Source: Paenibacillus sp. JJ-100
GTDB taxonomy: Bacteria; Bacillota; Bacilli; Paenibacillales; Paenibacillaceae
DNA length: 64,000 nt
Assembly: GCF_948329825.1 (NCBI RefSeq)
Contig: NZ_CAOJCM010000004.1
Location: forward strand, 62,001 to 126,000
Direction: 5' to 3'
Positions 50,433 through 59,201 of this stretch are shown here, one piece after another. The notes below the pieces were generated by a model that was not told the DNA's origin, did no database searches, and saw only the letters and a program-made list of their open reading frames with translations. Numbering within the stretch: the first letter of the stretch is position 1; each line of letters starts with the position of its first letter. A program made the position numbers and the translations under genes.

Positions 50433-51488
50433 TTAGGGTGTTTTTAACCAGTCGGTAATCCGTACTTTTTGTCCGGTACGTGCGCTTTCGAGGGAGGCGA
50501 GAACCATAGCCATGCTGAACTGATTGTCACTGCAATCTGTTTCTGGCAGTCGTCCTTCTTCAAGGGCATTGAACATTTCTTCAAGACAGCCGTGATGTCC
50601 GGTTTTGTCCATCATGGTTAATTCGGCATCGACTCGTTGACCTCTCTGGAGAAAGGAAGGGCTGCCATCTGACTCCAGCGAAAGTGTATGAACCACTTCA
50701 GCATAGATGTTGTCATGACCATCCCAGATGGCCGTTCCTTTTTCACCAGTCACGCGCCAGCTTGCTTCCCAAGAAGTAGGTACACCCTCCGCACACCAGG
50801 AACCACGATAGTCGAAGACAGATCCGTCAGACATTTCGAAGATGCATATTGCCATCGCATTCCCTTTGTACCACGACCCTGGAGGATTGAATTCATGGCA
50901 GTAGACCGACACCGGATTAGCTCCAAGGATATAACGTGCCTGATCAAAGGTATGGATCGCCATATCTAGCAAAAGCGGACTATCCATGAGGTCACGGAAC
51001 CCGCCAAAATGTGGTCCAAGGAAGAAGTCTGCCCCTGCATATCCCGGCTGTCCAATGGTTCCACTGGAAATGAGCTGTCGATAGGCACGAATCCTTGGAT
51101 CAAACCTGCGGTTCTGCATGACCGCCTGAATACGTCCTGAATTACGAGCCGTTTGCACAATGTCCGTGCAGTCTGAGAAGGATTCTGCCAAAGGTTTTTC
51201 TCCAAAGACGTGACATCCTGCCTGTAGTGCGGTCATCGCAATCTCATAGTGACTTGACGGGATGGTCACATCAAATACAATGTTGGCATCCACAGATGCA
51301 AGGGCATCACGAATGTTGGGAAATGTAGGACAGGTCAGGTTGTGTCGCTTGGCGAAGGCCGTCGCTGTGTCCTCATAGAGGTCCACGAGTCCCACAATCT
51401 TGGTATCTGGTCTCTGCCTCGCATAGTCAGCCCAAGTGTTCGCCATGGCTCCACAACCTGCGATAATAACCCGATACGTGTCATTCAT
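50433..51488 (-). CDS. Gfo/Idh/MocA family oxidoreductase
   Basis: This protein of about 351 residues has a Rossmann N-terminus (VIIAGCGAMANTWADYARQR), the motif GEKPLAESFSDC and a C-terminal sugar-dehydrogenase-type domain (DSPLLLDMAIHTFDQARYILG). ATG at 51488 has GAGGGGG 9 bp upstream; a TTG at 51497 is too close. It follows a sugar isomerase/epimerase gene in the same direction, so both probably act on one inositol- or sugar-like substrate under the divergent AraC regulator. Confidence 0.9.
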   Translation of the reverse strand: MNDTYRVIIAGCGAMANTWADYARQRPDTKIVGLVDLYEDTATAFAKRHNLTCPTFPNIRDALASVDANIVFDVTIPSSHYEIAMTALQAGCHVFGEKPLAESFSDCTDIVQTARNSGRIQAVMQNRRFDPRIRAYRQLISSGTIGQPGYAGADFFLGPHFGGFRDLMDSPLLLDMAIHTFDQARYILGANPVSVYCHEFNPPGSWYKGNAMAICIFEMSDGSVFDYRGSWCAEGVPTSWEASWRVTGEKGTAIWDGHDNIYAEVVHTLSLESDGSPSFLQRGQRVDAELTMMDKTGHHGCLEEMFNALEEGRLPETDCSDNQFSMAMVLASLESARTGQKVRITDWLKTP

Positions 51489-51583
51489 ATCATTCAACCC
51501 CCTCGCATAGATGGTAATGATCCATGGGATCGTTAGTCTGTTTTTATATTTTAGGACACGTGAGTAGGTGAGTCTTCAAGTCG

Positions 51584-52471
51584 TTACACCGGATTAGGTA
51601 CAAAGCTACCGCCACGGCAATGTTTTAGATAGTTCAAGGCATGGACTTGCCCGGTCATTTCAAGTTCATCTCGATATACCGGATCATGCCAGCCTTCAAT
51701 GTCGATGGTGCCTTGATAGCCGTTCTGACGCAAAATAGTAATGATATCTGCCCAGTTACTGTCGCCGAAGCCGGGTGTGCGATGCCAGACAAACTCCTTC
51801 GGACCATGCACGCCATGTTCTTTGACAATATCCCATGCGATTGTGGCATCTTTGCCATGAACGTGGAACACTTTCGGAGCCCATCTGCGCAGCTGAGGAA
51901 TCGGATCAATCAAGCTAACCATCTGGTGGCATGGCTCCCACTCTAGACCGACATTCTCATCAGGTACAGCATTGAACATCATCTCCCAGGCAGTCGGGTT
52001 ATGCGCAATATTCCAGTCGCCGGTCTGCCACGTCCCACCCATATCACAGTTTTCAAAAGCAATGCGTACACCTCGGTCTGCCGCCCGCCTTGCGAGTTCA
52101 CCGAATACTTCCTTGAATCGTGGAATAGATTCATCGATCGGCTGGTTGGTCAATCGTCCAGTAAAACCCGAGACGATATCGGCTCCAAACAGCTGTGCAT
52201 GATCAATGACACGCTCCCAACTTGCCAAGGTGTCCGCGTTATCCCCCGTTCCGGTAAGCGGATTACCGAATACACTTACAGCCGAAATGATGATGCCGTG
52301 TTCGTCAACAATGTCGCGAACACGTTTGGCAGTCTCCGTCAGATCAAGGCTGCCCGTCGTTTGCCAGAACGTGAGATTAAAGGATTCAAACCCGTGTTGC
52401 AATATCTGCGGAATGACCCGGACGGCATCGTGTCCGCCGACAAGGGTTCCGATACGAATGGATGGATTCAT
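51584..52471 (-). CDS. Sugar phosphate isomerase/epimerase (AP-endonuclease-2-like TIM barrel)
   Basis: This 295-residue protein of the IolE/IolH-like xylose-isomerase superfamily has metal-ligand segments GVRIAFENCDMGG, NVGLEWEPCHQ, VFHVHGKDA and GTIDIEGWHDP. It converts or epimerises a sugar or inositol derivative. A GGAG site precedes the ATG. It is first in an operon with the oxidoreductase at 50433, and the gap of about 95 bp contains the ribosome site of the latter. The exact substrate is unknown. Confidence 0.88.
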   Translation of the reverse strand: MNPSIRIGTLVGGHDAVRVIPQILQHGFESFNLTFWQTTGSLDLTETAKRVRDIVDEHGIIISAVSVFGNPLTGTGDNADTLASWERVIDHAQLFGADIVSGFTGRLTNQPIDESIPRFKEVFGELARRAADRGVRIAFENCDMGGTWQTGDWNIAHNPTAWEMMFNAVPDENVGLEWEPCHQMVSLIDPIPQLRRWAPKVFHVHGKDATIAWDIVKEHGVHGPKEFVWHRTPGFGDSNWADIITILRQNGYQGTIDIEGWHDPVYRDELEMTGQVHALNYLKHCRGGSFVPNPV

Positions 52472-52601
52472 GGTTGTAATTCACTCCAATATTGGCTTAT
52501 AGTACTTCGTGACACACTCATTATAACGGTGCTTCTACGGGATGGCTCTAAACAATTTTGTGCTTTATTAGTCGGATATTGTGGTGAGGGGGAAGAAAGC
52601 C

Positions 52602-53510
52602 GTGTTGGACTTGAAAGCGCTTCACGAAAATACGCGAATGGATCATCAATCTCATCCGTTTCAGTTGTTTCAAAATCGTTGCTTTGCGAAGAAAACGGAA
52701 GAATGTATTTTATATCTGCACTGGCATGAGCACTTTGAATGGGTCATCATGCGTAAGGGAAGAGCGGTGTTCCATATCGACAGTCGGCCTTATGAGGCGG
52801 AGGCAGGAGAGGTCATTATTATTCCTGGTGGTGCACTGCATGTTGGATACTCCCTTGAGGAAGGGGATGTGCATTATGATTCAGTTGTGGTGAACCGGGC
52901 CTTGTTCCAGGATTTTGCTAGCGACCCTGTGCATGAGCAGTATGTTGCGCCCTACCTGGAAGGCAGTGTGAGGTTTCCTGTGAAGCCAGCTGTAGAGAAT
53001 GTGGATTGTATCAGCTATTTTTCTTTGTTAAATGAAGCGGTGGAAGAGATGGCGTTGCAGGCTCCTGCGTATCAACTTGTGGTCAAGTCCAAGCTGCATG
53101 CGTTGTTTACTCTACTGGCTCGAACATTTACGCCGCATCCGTTGCGAGATCGATCGAGCGGCGTTTATTTTCCGAATCGGGAGCGGTTCAAACAACTGAT
53201 TGCACAGATTGAAGGCAATCCTCAGGAGAGATTGTCGGTTAGTGAAGCGGCAAGCCAAGTAGGACTGAATGTGTACCATTTCTGCAAAATGTTCAAAAAG
53301 CTGACTGGCCGCACCTTTGTGGAATACGTGAACAGGTGCAGAATGAGTGAAGCTGAGCGTTTGCTTCAGGACAGCGGCCTTACGGTCACGGAGATCGCTG
53401 CTCAGGTAGGCTGTGACAATGCGAACTATTTTACAAAACTGTTCAAACAATACAAGGGAATGACCCCTTCACAGGCTCGTGCAGGGGTGAGCACGGGTAC
53501 CCCAATCTAG
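52602..53510 (+). CDS. AraC family regulator with cupin sensor domain
   Basis: This protein of about 302 residues has an N-terminal cupin (HWHEHFEWVIMRKGRAVFHID, GEVIIIPGGALHVG). A C-terminal AraC double HTH follows (LSVSEAASQVGLNVYHFCKMFKKLTG and VTEIAAQVGCDNANYFTKLFKQYKGMTPSQ). The GTG at 52602 is chosen for its spacing from TGAGGGGG, but a TTG at 52605 or ATG at 52638 is possible. It is divergent from the sugar isomerase/oxidoreductase operon and probably controls it in response to its sugar. Confidence 0.88.
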   Translation: MLDLKALHENTRMDHQSHPFQLFQNRCFAKKTEECILYLHWHEHFEWVIMRKGRAVFHIDSRPYEAEAGEVIIIPGGALHVGYSLEEGDVHYDSVVVNRALFQDFASDPVHEQYVAPYLEGSVRFPVKPAVENVDCISYFSLLNEAVEEMALQAPAYQLVVKSKLHALFTLLARTFTPHPLRDRSSGVYFPNRERFKQLIAQIEGNPQERLSVSEAASQVGLNVYHFCKMFKKLTGRTFVEYVNRCRMSEAERLLQDSGLTVTEIAAQVGCDNANYFTKLFKQYKGMTPSQARAGVSTGTPI

Positions 53511-53582
53511 CCGTGTGGGGCTTGCCGATTGGACTGGGCCCGTGCTGGACCCGTGCTGGACCCGGGTGAGCCATACACTTGA

Positions 53583-54266
53583 TTACTTCATAAATCGGGA
53601 GAACAGTCGATTAGCCTTCTTTGAGAGATCTTCCATTTTGAGATTGGCCTGATCGAGCTGATTATACATCCATTTGATCGTTTGCAGCATTCGGGAGGAG
53701 ACGGGTGTGCCTTTGATTCGTGGATAGATATTGTGATAAGCCCATACGAGATGTTCCCAGCGATGATCGTTGCCCTCCTGAATGTATTCCGAGACGTCGA
53801 GGACTTTGCCCCGTCCATTCTGGAGAAGTACATTCTTCAGGTGAATGTCGCGTGGATTCAGTCCAAGGCGACGAACTTCATCCCGCGCTGCGTCTACATC
53901 GAGCATGACCTGCTCGGGGACGGGGATTCCTTTTTCCAAACATTCCAGCAAGGTGTCTCCAGGTTCGTAACTGATGACCAGTATGTTTCGGCCGCTGCCG
54001 TAATACGTCGGGAAGTAGGGCAGCCCTTTAAGCTGAGTGTAGACCGCTTTTTCATTATTTAATTTATCCAATGCATGATCCGAGTACATTTTGAAGGCGT
54101 ACTGCGGCAGACCGTCATACGTAAAGACAGCCGCATCTGTTCCGATACCAATGCAGTTCACTCCTGCTACCTCGCCGATGATATTCACCAGCTCATTCCG
54201 ATCGCTTCCAATGACTTGGATTTGTTGTAATGCTTCTTCCGCCTGGAACCAATCCGGCTGATTCAT
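53583..54266 (-). CDS. Small serine/threonine-kinase-like protein (YrzF-like)
   Basis: This protein of about 227 residues has a reduced protein-kinase fold. Lys59 (YAFKMY) corresponds to the ATP-binding Lys and Glu72 to the helix-C Glu. RDIHLKNVLL (Asp140, Asn145) is the catalytic loop, and VLDVSEY has Asp157 as metal ligand. All catalytic positions are kept, so it may phosphorylate a protein or small molecule. ATG at 54266 has AGGAGG 9 bp upstream. Transcription runs convergent with the AraC gene and divergent from the nuclease gene. Confidence 0.82.
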   Translation of the reverse strand: MNQPDWFQAEEALQQIQVIGSDRNELVNIIGEVAGVNCIGIGTDAAVFTYDGLPQYAFKMYSDHALDKLNNEKAVYTQLKGLPYFPTYYGSGRNILVISYEPGDTLLECLEKGIPVPEQVMLDVDAARDEVRRLGLNPRDIHLKNVLLQNGRGKVLDVSEYIQEGNDHRWEHLVWAYHNIYPRIKGTPVSSRMLQTIKWMYNQLDQANLKMEDLSKKANRLFSRFMK

Positions 54267-54524
54267 GGGTGGCGCCTCCTTTTGGATATGCCTGTACATT
54301 TTTCGGTAATGTATACTATTTTTCGTGCAATGCAGATGTAACTATATAAACGATACGTATCGTGTTTCAAACGGTTGCGATCATATGAAAATAACGGAAG
54401 CCGGGTTGCGACATGAGGGCAGGGGCTTTATACTGTGAGCAATAATAGGATCTTCTCGCCTAATGCGAAACAAGATACAGCACGGGCAACCATAGATCCG
54501 GTATACAGAAAGGCAGATTTTTAT

Positions 54525-55442
54525 ATGGCACAATACCCGCAGTGGTCTTATTCGCAGTCGCGGGCGAGTATGTTCGATGAGTGCCTGCGCAAATATTATT
54601 ATCATTACTATGGTGCCCACAATGGCTGGAAAACAGAATCAGCGGACGAGATGCAGGTCAGGCTCTATCGTCTCAAGCAGCTCAGCAATCTGTATCTGGT
54701 ATTTGGTGATCTGGCACACCGGATGTGTGAGTCGGCCGTGCGAAGCAGGGAGGATGGCAAACCTAAGCCGCGTGAAGCTTTCTTGGAGAAAACGATACGT
54801 GATCTGCTGAACCAGGCTTACAAGGAGTCGATGAACCCCGAGCAGTGGCGTCTTCATCCGAAGAATTATACGATGCTATCCGAAATATATTATGGCGATG
54901 ATACGCTGAACGACCGGATCGCAATCATTAAAGAACGTGCAGGAGCTTGTGTAGGTAATCTCTATCAGACACTCACATGGGAAGATCTGTCCCGTGCGAG
55001 TACAACAATTCTGGAAATCGAGAAATGGGATACGATGGTGCTGCATGATACGCGTGTGTATGTGAAGATGGACTTGCTATACAGACGGAGTAACGGCAAC
55101 ATTGTCATTGTGGACTGGAAGACGGGCAAGGAGGATGATTTCTCCGATCAGTTGATCTTGTACGCTGCCTATGTAAGAGAACATTACCAGGTTCCACTGG
55201 AGCAGATCGAGATTCGGGTGGAGTACCTGTTAACTGGCAAACACAAAGAGTTTACCGCAACTGAAGAGGACATTCGTAAAGTAGAGGAGAACGTCGGCCG
55301 TTACATCGAGGAGATGCGCTCCTGTGTGGCAGATGAGTATTACAACCGTCCTAAGGACATATCCTATTTCACGCCGATGCCTTCGCACCGCGCATGCCGG
55401 GATTGCAACTTTCGTGAGGTATGTAGTGAACGGGTGGTCTAG
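54525..55442 (+). CDS. PD-(D/E)XK nuclease with probable Fe-S cluster (RecB/Cas4-like)
   Basis: This protein of about 305 residues (PDDEXK_1 superfamily) has nuclease motifs KMDLLY (Asp183) and VIVDWKTGK (Asp197, Lys199). A helicase-like N-terminal motif YSQSRASMFDECLRKYYY holds Cys20. Three further cysteines lie near the C-terminus in CRDCNFREVC (291, 294, 300). The Cx(n)CxxCx5C pattern is that of the 4Fe-4S clasp of AddB and Cas4. The start at 54525 fits the family N-terminus; GTG at 54435 would add 30 residues. No cas or addAB genes are near, so it is an isolated DNA-processing nuclease of unknown role. Confidence 0.85.
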   Translation: MAQYPQWSYSQSRASMFDECLRKYYYHYYGAHNGWKTESADEMQVRLYRLKQLSNLYLVFGDLAHRMCESAVRSREDGKPKPREAFLEKTIRDLLNQAYKESMNPEQWRLHPKNYTMLSEIYYGDDTLNDRIAIIKERAGACVGNLYQTLTWEDLSRASTTILEIEKWDTMVLHDTRVYVKMDLLYRRSNGNIVIVDWKTGKEDDFSDQLILYAAYVREHYQVPLEQIEIRVEYLLTGKHKEFTATEEDIRKVEENVGRYIEEMRSCVADEYYNRPKDISYFTPMPSHRACRDCNFREVCSERVV

Positions 55443-55531
55443 TATGACGTGGTTTAGTGTGTAAAGTGATCGTGGAGATGACCCGAGACAGTAAATTGAG
55501 GATGCAAAAAAGCAAAGCAGAAGATGTATGC

Positions 55532-55588
55532 AAAAAAAAGAAGCGCTGTGCCCGGAGGAATCCTCCGTGGAGCACTGCGCTTCTGTGC
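55532..55588 (-). terminator. Terminator of the alanine dehydrogenase gene
   Basis: AGAAGCGC/GCGCTTCT with inner CGGAGG/CCTCCG arms forms a long stem. On the minus strand it is followed by a run of eight T. It is about 50 bp after the ald stop. Confidence 0.88.
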
Positions 55589-55635
55589 GTTCCACAGGCT
55601 GGACACGGTGGGTCCAGGTGGAACGGCCGAAAGAT

Positions 55636-56769
55636 TTACTGGACGGCGGCGTTATCTTCCAGCGCCTGTCCCGCAGGTACATAGGCGTGCCCGAGGTCGC
55701 GGGCAACCGCCTCGTACGTGATATGTCCATTCAGCGCATTCACTGCGCTGCGAATGGACGAACTGCCGCGAATCGCGGCGGCTGCACCGTGGTTCGCCAG
55801 TTGCATCGCATAAGGCATGGTGGCGTTGGTCAGCGCCACCGTGGACGTGCGCGGTACGGCGCCAGGCATGTTCGCCACCGCGTAATGCACGACACCATGT
55901 TTCACATAGGTGGGTTCATCGTGGGTGGTGATATGATCAATGGTCTCCACGATCCCGCCCTGATCAATGGCCACATCCACAATGACCGACCCGGGTGTCA
56001 TGGTCTTCACAACCTGCTCGCTGACAAGCGTTGGCGCTTTGGCGCCCGGGATCAGCACCGCACAGATCAACAAGTCCGCCGTAGCGACAGCGGACGCAAT
56101 ATTGGAAGGGCTGGATGCCAGTGTCTGGATCTGATTGCCGAAAGTATCTTCCAGCTGCCGCAGCCGATTCAGATTCAGATCCAAAATGGTCACATCCGCC
56201 CCAAGGCCAAGTGCAATTTTGGCAGCATTGGTACCTACCGTCCCGCCGCCAATAATGACGACCTTGCCGCGGCTTACGCCAGGCACACCGGATAACAGAA
56301 TGCCTTTGCCGCCCTCTGTTTTCTCCAGAAGCTGCGCACCAATCTGCGCAGCCATCCGTCCGGCAACTTCACTCATCGGAGTGAGCAACGGGAGAGAACC
56401 GCCGACTTCGAGGGTTTCATAGGCAAGGGCAGTTACCTGCTTTTCAACCAGTGCTTTAGCAAGTTCCGGTTCTGCGGCGAGGTGCAGATAGGTGAACAGA
56501 ATCAGGCCAGGGCGAAAATAATCATATTCACTGGCAAGAGGTTCTTTTACTTTAAGAATGAGCTCAGCCTGTTGCCATACCTGAGATGCATTTTCCACAA
56601 TAGTAGCGCCAGCCTCTTCATATTCCAGGTCCATGAATCCGCTACCCATTCCGGCAGCTTGTTCGATGAAGACTTGATGCCCGGCTTTCACGAAATCAGC
56701 CGCCCCCGCAGGCGTCATCGCTACACGATTTTCATTGTTTTTGATCTCTTTCGGAATCCCGATTCTCAT
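55636..56769 (-). CDS. ald: Alanine dehydrogenase
   Basis: This protein of about 377 residues matches Ald, which interconverts L-alanine and pyruvate plus ammonia with NAD. The N-terminus is [32 protein letters not shown] carries the catalytic His, [24 protein letters not shown] is the NAD site, and [10 protein letters not shown] is typical. The ATG at 56769 (second in-frame ATG) suits the GAGGTG ribosome site and the family N-terminus. It is divergent from a PucR-type regulator like AdeR, which activates ald in B. subtilis. The 3' half is more G+C-rich than the flanks. Confidence 0.95.
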   Translation of the reverse strand: MRIGIPKEIKNNENRVAMTPAGAADFVKAGHQVFIEQAAGMGSGFMDLEYEEAGATIVENASQVWQQAELILKVKEPLASEYDYFRPGLILFTYLHLAAEPELAKALVEKQVTALAYETLEVGGSLPLLTPMSEVAGRMAAQIGAQLLEKTEGGKGILLSGVPGVSRGKVVIIGGGTVGTNAAKIALGLGADVTILDLNLNRLRQLEDTFGNQIQTLASSPSNIASAVATADLLICAVLIPGAKAPTLVSEQVVKTMTPGSVIVDVAIDQGGIVETIDHITTHDEPTYVKHGVVHYAVANMPGAVPRTSTVALTNATMPYAMQLANHGAAAAIRGSSSIRSAVNALNGHITYEAVARDLGHAYVPAGQALEDNAAVQ

Positions 56770-56802
56770 CGCCATGCACCTCGTCCATTTAATGGTTGTT
56801 AG

Positions 56803-56926
56803 ATTATACTACAAGTTTATGACCCCATACATGGTTTTGCACCATACATGATGTCTATTTTTTAGGATGATAACACAACATTATGTCAAATGATACTATT
56901 CAGGACATATGTCCTTAGATTATAAT
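56803..56926. promoter_or_regulatory. Divergent ald/adeR promoter region with palindrome and direct repeats
   Basis: A -10-like TATAAT for ald (minus strand, 56803-56808) and one for the regulator (plus strand, 56921-56926) flank the region. Between them, CCATACATG is repeated at 56824-56832 and 56842-56850 (18 bp apart), and AGGACATATGTCCT is a perfect 14-bp palindrome at 56902-56915, just before the regulator -10. These are the best candidates for AdeR-type binding sites; the palindrome could be its autoregulatory site. Confidence 0.6.
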
Positions 56927-56958
56927 GTAAGAAAAAATGACACTAAGAGGGAATAACT

Positions 56959-58635
56959 TTGCGAAACGACCGTGTATTTACTGTCAGAGATATTCTGAAA
57001 CGTCCGGTATTTGGTCAAGCAAGACTTGCCGCAGGGCAAGAAGGGTTAGAGCGTCAGGTGGGGTGGGTTCATGTGCTGGAAATTACCAATGTGTCTCCTT
57101 ATGTAAGTCCACATGATCTTATTTTATCCACCGGGTTATGGCTTCAGTCGGAAGAAGGGCGCGAAGTTTATCTGATGCAACTGATTGATCGTGAAGCGGC
57201 TGGATTATGTGTCGAGTTAGGAACCAGCATTCATGAAATCCCCGAATCGTTGATGGAACTGGCGAACCAGCATCAGTTTCCGCTCATCGTATTCAAAAAA
57301 CCTGTGCGTTTTGTTGAAATTACGCAAGATATCCACTCTCTACTTATTAACCACCAACACCAGCTCTTGAAGAGCCTGGAGACCTATTCTCGTGAACTTC
57401 AGCAGCGTACGCTGCAACGCACAGATATTTCTGCGGTGCTGGAGTTGCTGCATACCTATGCTGCGAAGCCGGTTGTGTATATTTCATCCATGGAGGCAGG
57501 CAGTTTTGTGCCTGAACTGGCTCCGGAGATGGAACAGGCCATCTATAGCTGGTATAGCAGAGAAATCGAACAGCTGGATCTGAACGACTCGGATACGGAA
57601 TTGTGGTTTCACATGGATGAGGAGAAGGCTCTGCTCTGTTATCCTGTCGTTTGTTTTGGGCAAGTGTTCTCGGCGATCGGGATGATTGTGCATCCATCGG
57701 CGGCTGTAGAGTATATCAAGCTGCTGCTTGACTACACGGCCAAAGCCGCGGCTGCACTTACGCTTCGATCACAATTCCTGGAAGAGAAGATGGTTCACAA
57801 CCAGAATGAATTGATTCAGGATCTGATGAACGGTCGCATTCAGCTGGAGGAGCAGGCGCGAACACGTATGGGGCTTCGCTTGTTGGTGAAGGGACAATAC
57901 TGGTTCGCGGGAGGTCTATTGGAGATTGAGCACCAAATGAAAGGGACGGGCAGGGAACGAATGGAGGCTAACCACCAGGATATTCTGGTGCTGCTTCGTT
58001 CACTTTTGAAGAAAAATCATCTAACCAGTCTCATTATGCTGAAAAACAATCTAATCTATCTTTGTTGTGCCAAGGAAGGGACCCAAAGCTCCTTGCAACA
58101 GCAACTGATCCAGACACTGGAGGGTGTAACTCAGGATGTGAAACGGTTTGCACGCTCCAATCTGAAACAAGTCGAGATTCATGCTGGCTTCGGCAAACTT
58201 CGAAATCAACTACTCCCTCTAAATGACAGTCTTCATGAAGCGTATCAAGTGATTGAAGTCGCGAGATCCGTTAAAGCGATGAAACATGTTCATTTTTACG
58301 ATCGTATGGGTATATATCAAATGTTAAAAACGATGCCGCCTACTTTCCTGCAATCCTTTGTGCTAGATCATCTTGGAGTCCTTGTCGAGTATGATCGGAA
58401 CCACCAGTTACGGTTAGTAGAGACACTCGATGCCTATCTTGCGAATTTCGGGTGCAAAAGAGATGCGGCTGCCCAGCTGTTCGTTCATCGGCAGACTTTG
58501 TATAACCGCCTAGAGAAACTGGAGGAACTGCTGGGGCCGGATTATATGCAACAGGAGAAACGAGTGTGTTTGGAGATTGCACTGCTTGCGATGGCCATGA
58601 TTGAAGGCGGGGACGGGCTAAACTCAGGATGGTAA
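56959..58635 (+). CDS. adeR: PucR family regulator, AdeR-like
   Basis: This 558-residue protein has an N-terminal PucR domain (GWVHVLEITNVSPYVSPHDLILSTG), a central GGDEF-like CdaR domain and a C-terminal PucR-type HTH (DAAAQLFVHRQTLYNRLEKLEELLG). The TTG start follows AGAGGGA. It is divergent from ald, the same arrangement as B. subtilis adeR and ald, where AdeR activates ald in response to alanine. The assignment is by domain and position. Confidence 0.85.
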   Translation: MRNDRVFTVRDILKRPVFGQARLAAGQEGLERQVGWVHVLEITNVSPYVSPHDLILSTGLWLQSEEGREVYLMQLIDREAAGLCVELGTSIHEIPESLMELANQHQFPLIVFKKPVRFVEITQDIHSLLINHQHQLLKSLETYSRELQQRTLQRTDISAVLELLHTYAAKPVVYISSMEAGSFVPELAPEMEQAIYSWYSREIEQLDLNDSDTELWFHMDEEKALLCYPVVCFGQVFSAIGMIVHPSAAVEYIKLLLDYTAKAAAALTLRSQFLEEKMVHNQNELIQDLMNGRIQLEEQARTRMGLRLLVKGQYWFAGGLLEIEHQMKGTGRERMEANHQDILVLLRSLLKKNHLTSLIMLKNNLIYLCCAKEGTQSSLQQQLIQTLEGVTQDVKRFARSNLKQVEIHAGFGKLRNQLLPLNDSLHEAYQVIEVARSVKAMKHVHFYDRMGIYQMLKTMPPTFLQSFVLDHLGVLVEYDRNHQLRLVETLDAYLANFGCKRDAAAQLFVHRQTLYNRLEKLEELLGPDYMQQEKRVCLEIALLAMAMIEGGDGLNSGW

Positions 58636-58638
58636 CAT

Positions 58639-58902
58639 TTAGAGATATGGATTTTGATTGAGATCAAATCCTGTCCTGGAGAGGCGTCCCCGGTAACATA
58701 TGGATGGGCGAGAAGAGAAGGCCGGGGAAAGGGAGGCAGGAGCCGCAAGACGATAAGGTGACTCCACACGCTCGTCCCTTCGCTCTCGTTGGTCTGATCG
58801 ATTCGTAGTTGCTAAACCATTATCGTTTAGCCAATCCTGAAGCTGTTTGGATGATATGCCTAGCTGTCCGCTCAAATGACAGATATCGAGATGTTTTTTC
58901 AT
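58639..58902 (-). CDS. Small protein with possible HTH-like N-terminus
   Basis: This frame of about 87 codons starts at ATG 58902 after AAGGCGG (6 bp spacing). Its first 35 residues (MKKHLDICHLSGQLGISSKQ and on to WLNDNGL) look like a short MerR- or Xis-like helix-turn-helix. The rest is Ser/Arg-rich and low in structure. Its 3' end lies 3 bp from the adeR stop on the other strand. No partner is evident, and it may be a short regulator. Confidence 0.45.
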   Translation of the reverse strand: MKKHLDICHLSGQLGISSKQLQDWLNDNGLATTNRSDQRERRDERVESPYRLAAPASLSPAFSSRPSICYRGRLSRTGFDLNQNPYL

Positions 58903-59201
58903 ACAAATCCGCCTTTCCTGATTTATCGGGCTGAAAGTAAGATACGAAAGGGAAGCATGAAACCAAGTTGGTAAACGGTGTACAGACTTGCTCAGGGTGA
59001 TCGGCGGAGTATTGCAGTATGTGTTATCAACCAGCGACATGGAATCGGTCGGTTAAAATCGGCCGTGATATTATCTATTTCTATAAAATGGCTTTTATCA
59101 AAATTCTAACATTTTAGATATGATTGCGCGTCTCAATATAGTCTCATTTTTGTTAAAAGTAATGGATCGTATAAGGACAGTATCGAGTACGGAGGACATA
59201 T

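Noticed and set aside
53538..53566. CCCGTGCTGGA duplication as a functional site
   Set aside because: Only two copies of 11 bp in a short gap between convergent genes; it is too little to support a role.
55528..56295. 255-codon plus-strand frame
   Set aside because: It is antisense to ald and its terminator; the high G+C there makes long chance frames likely.
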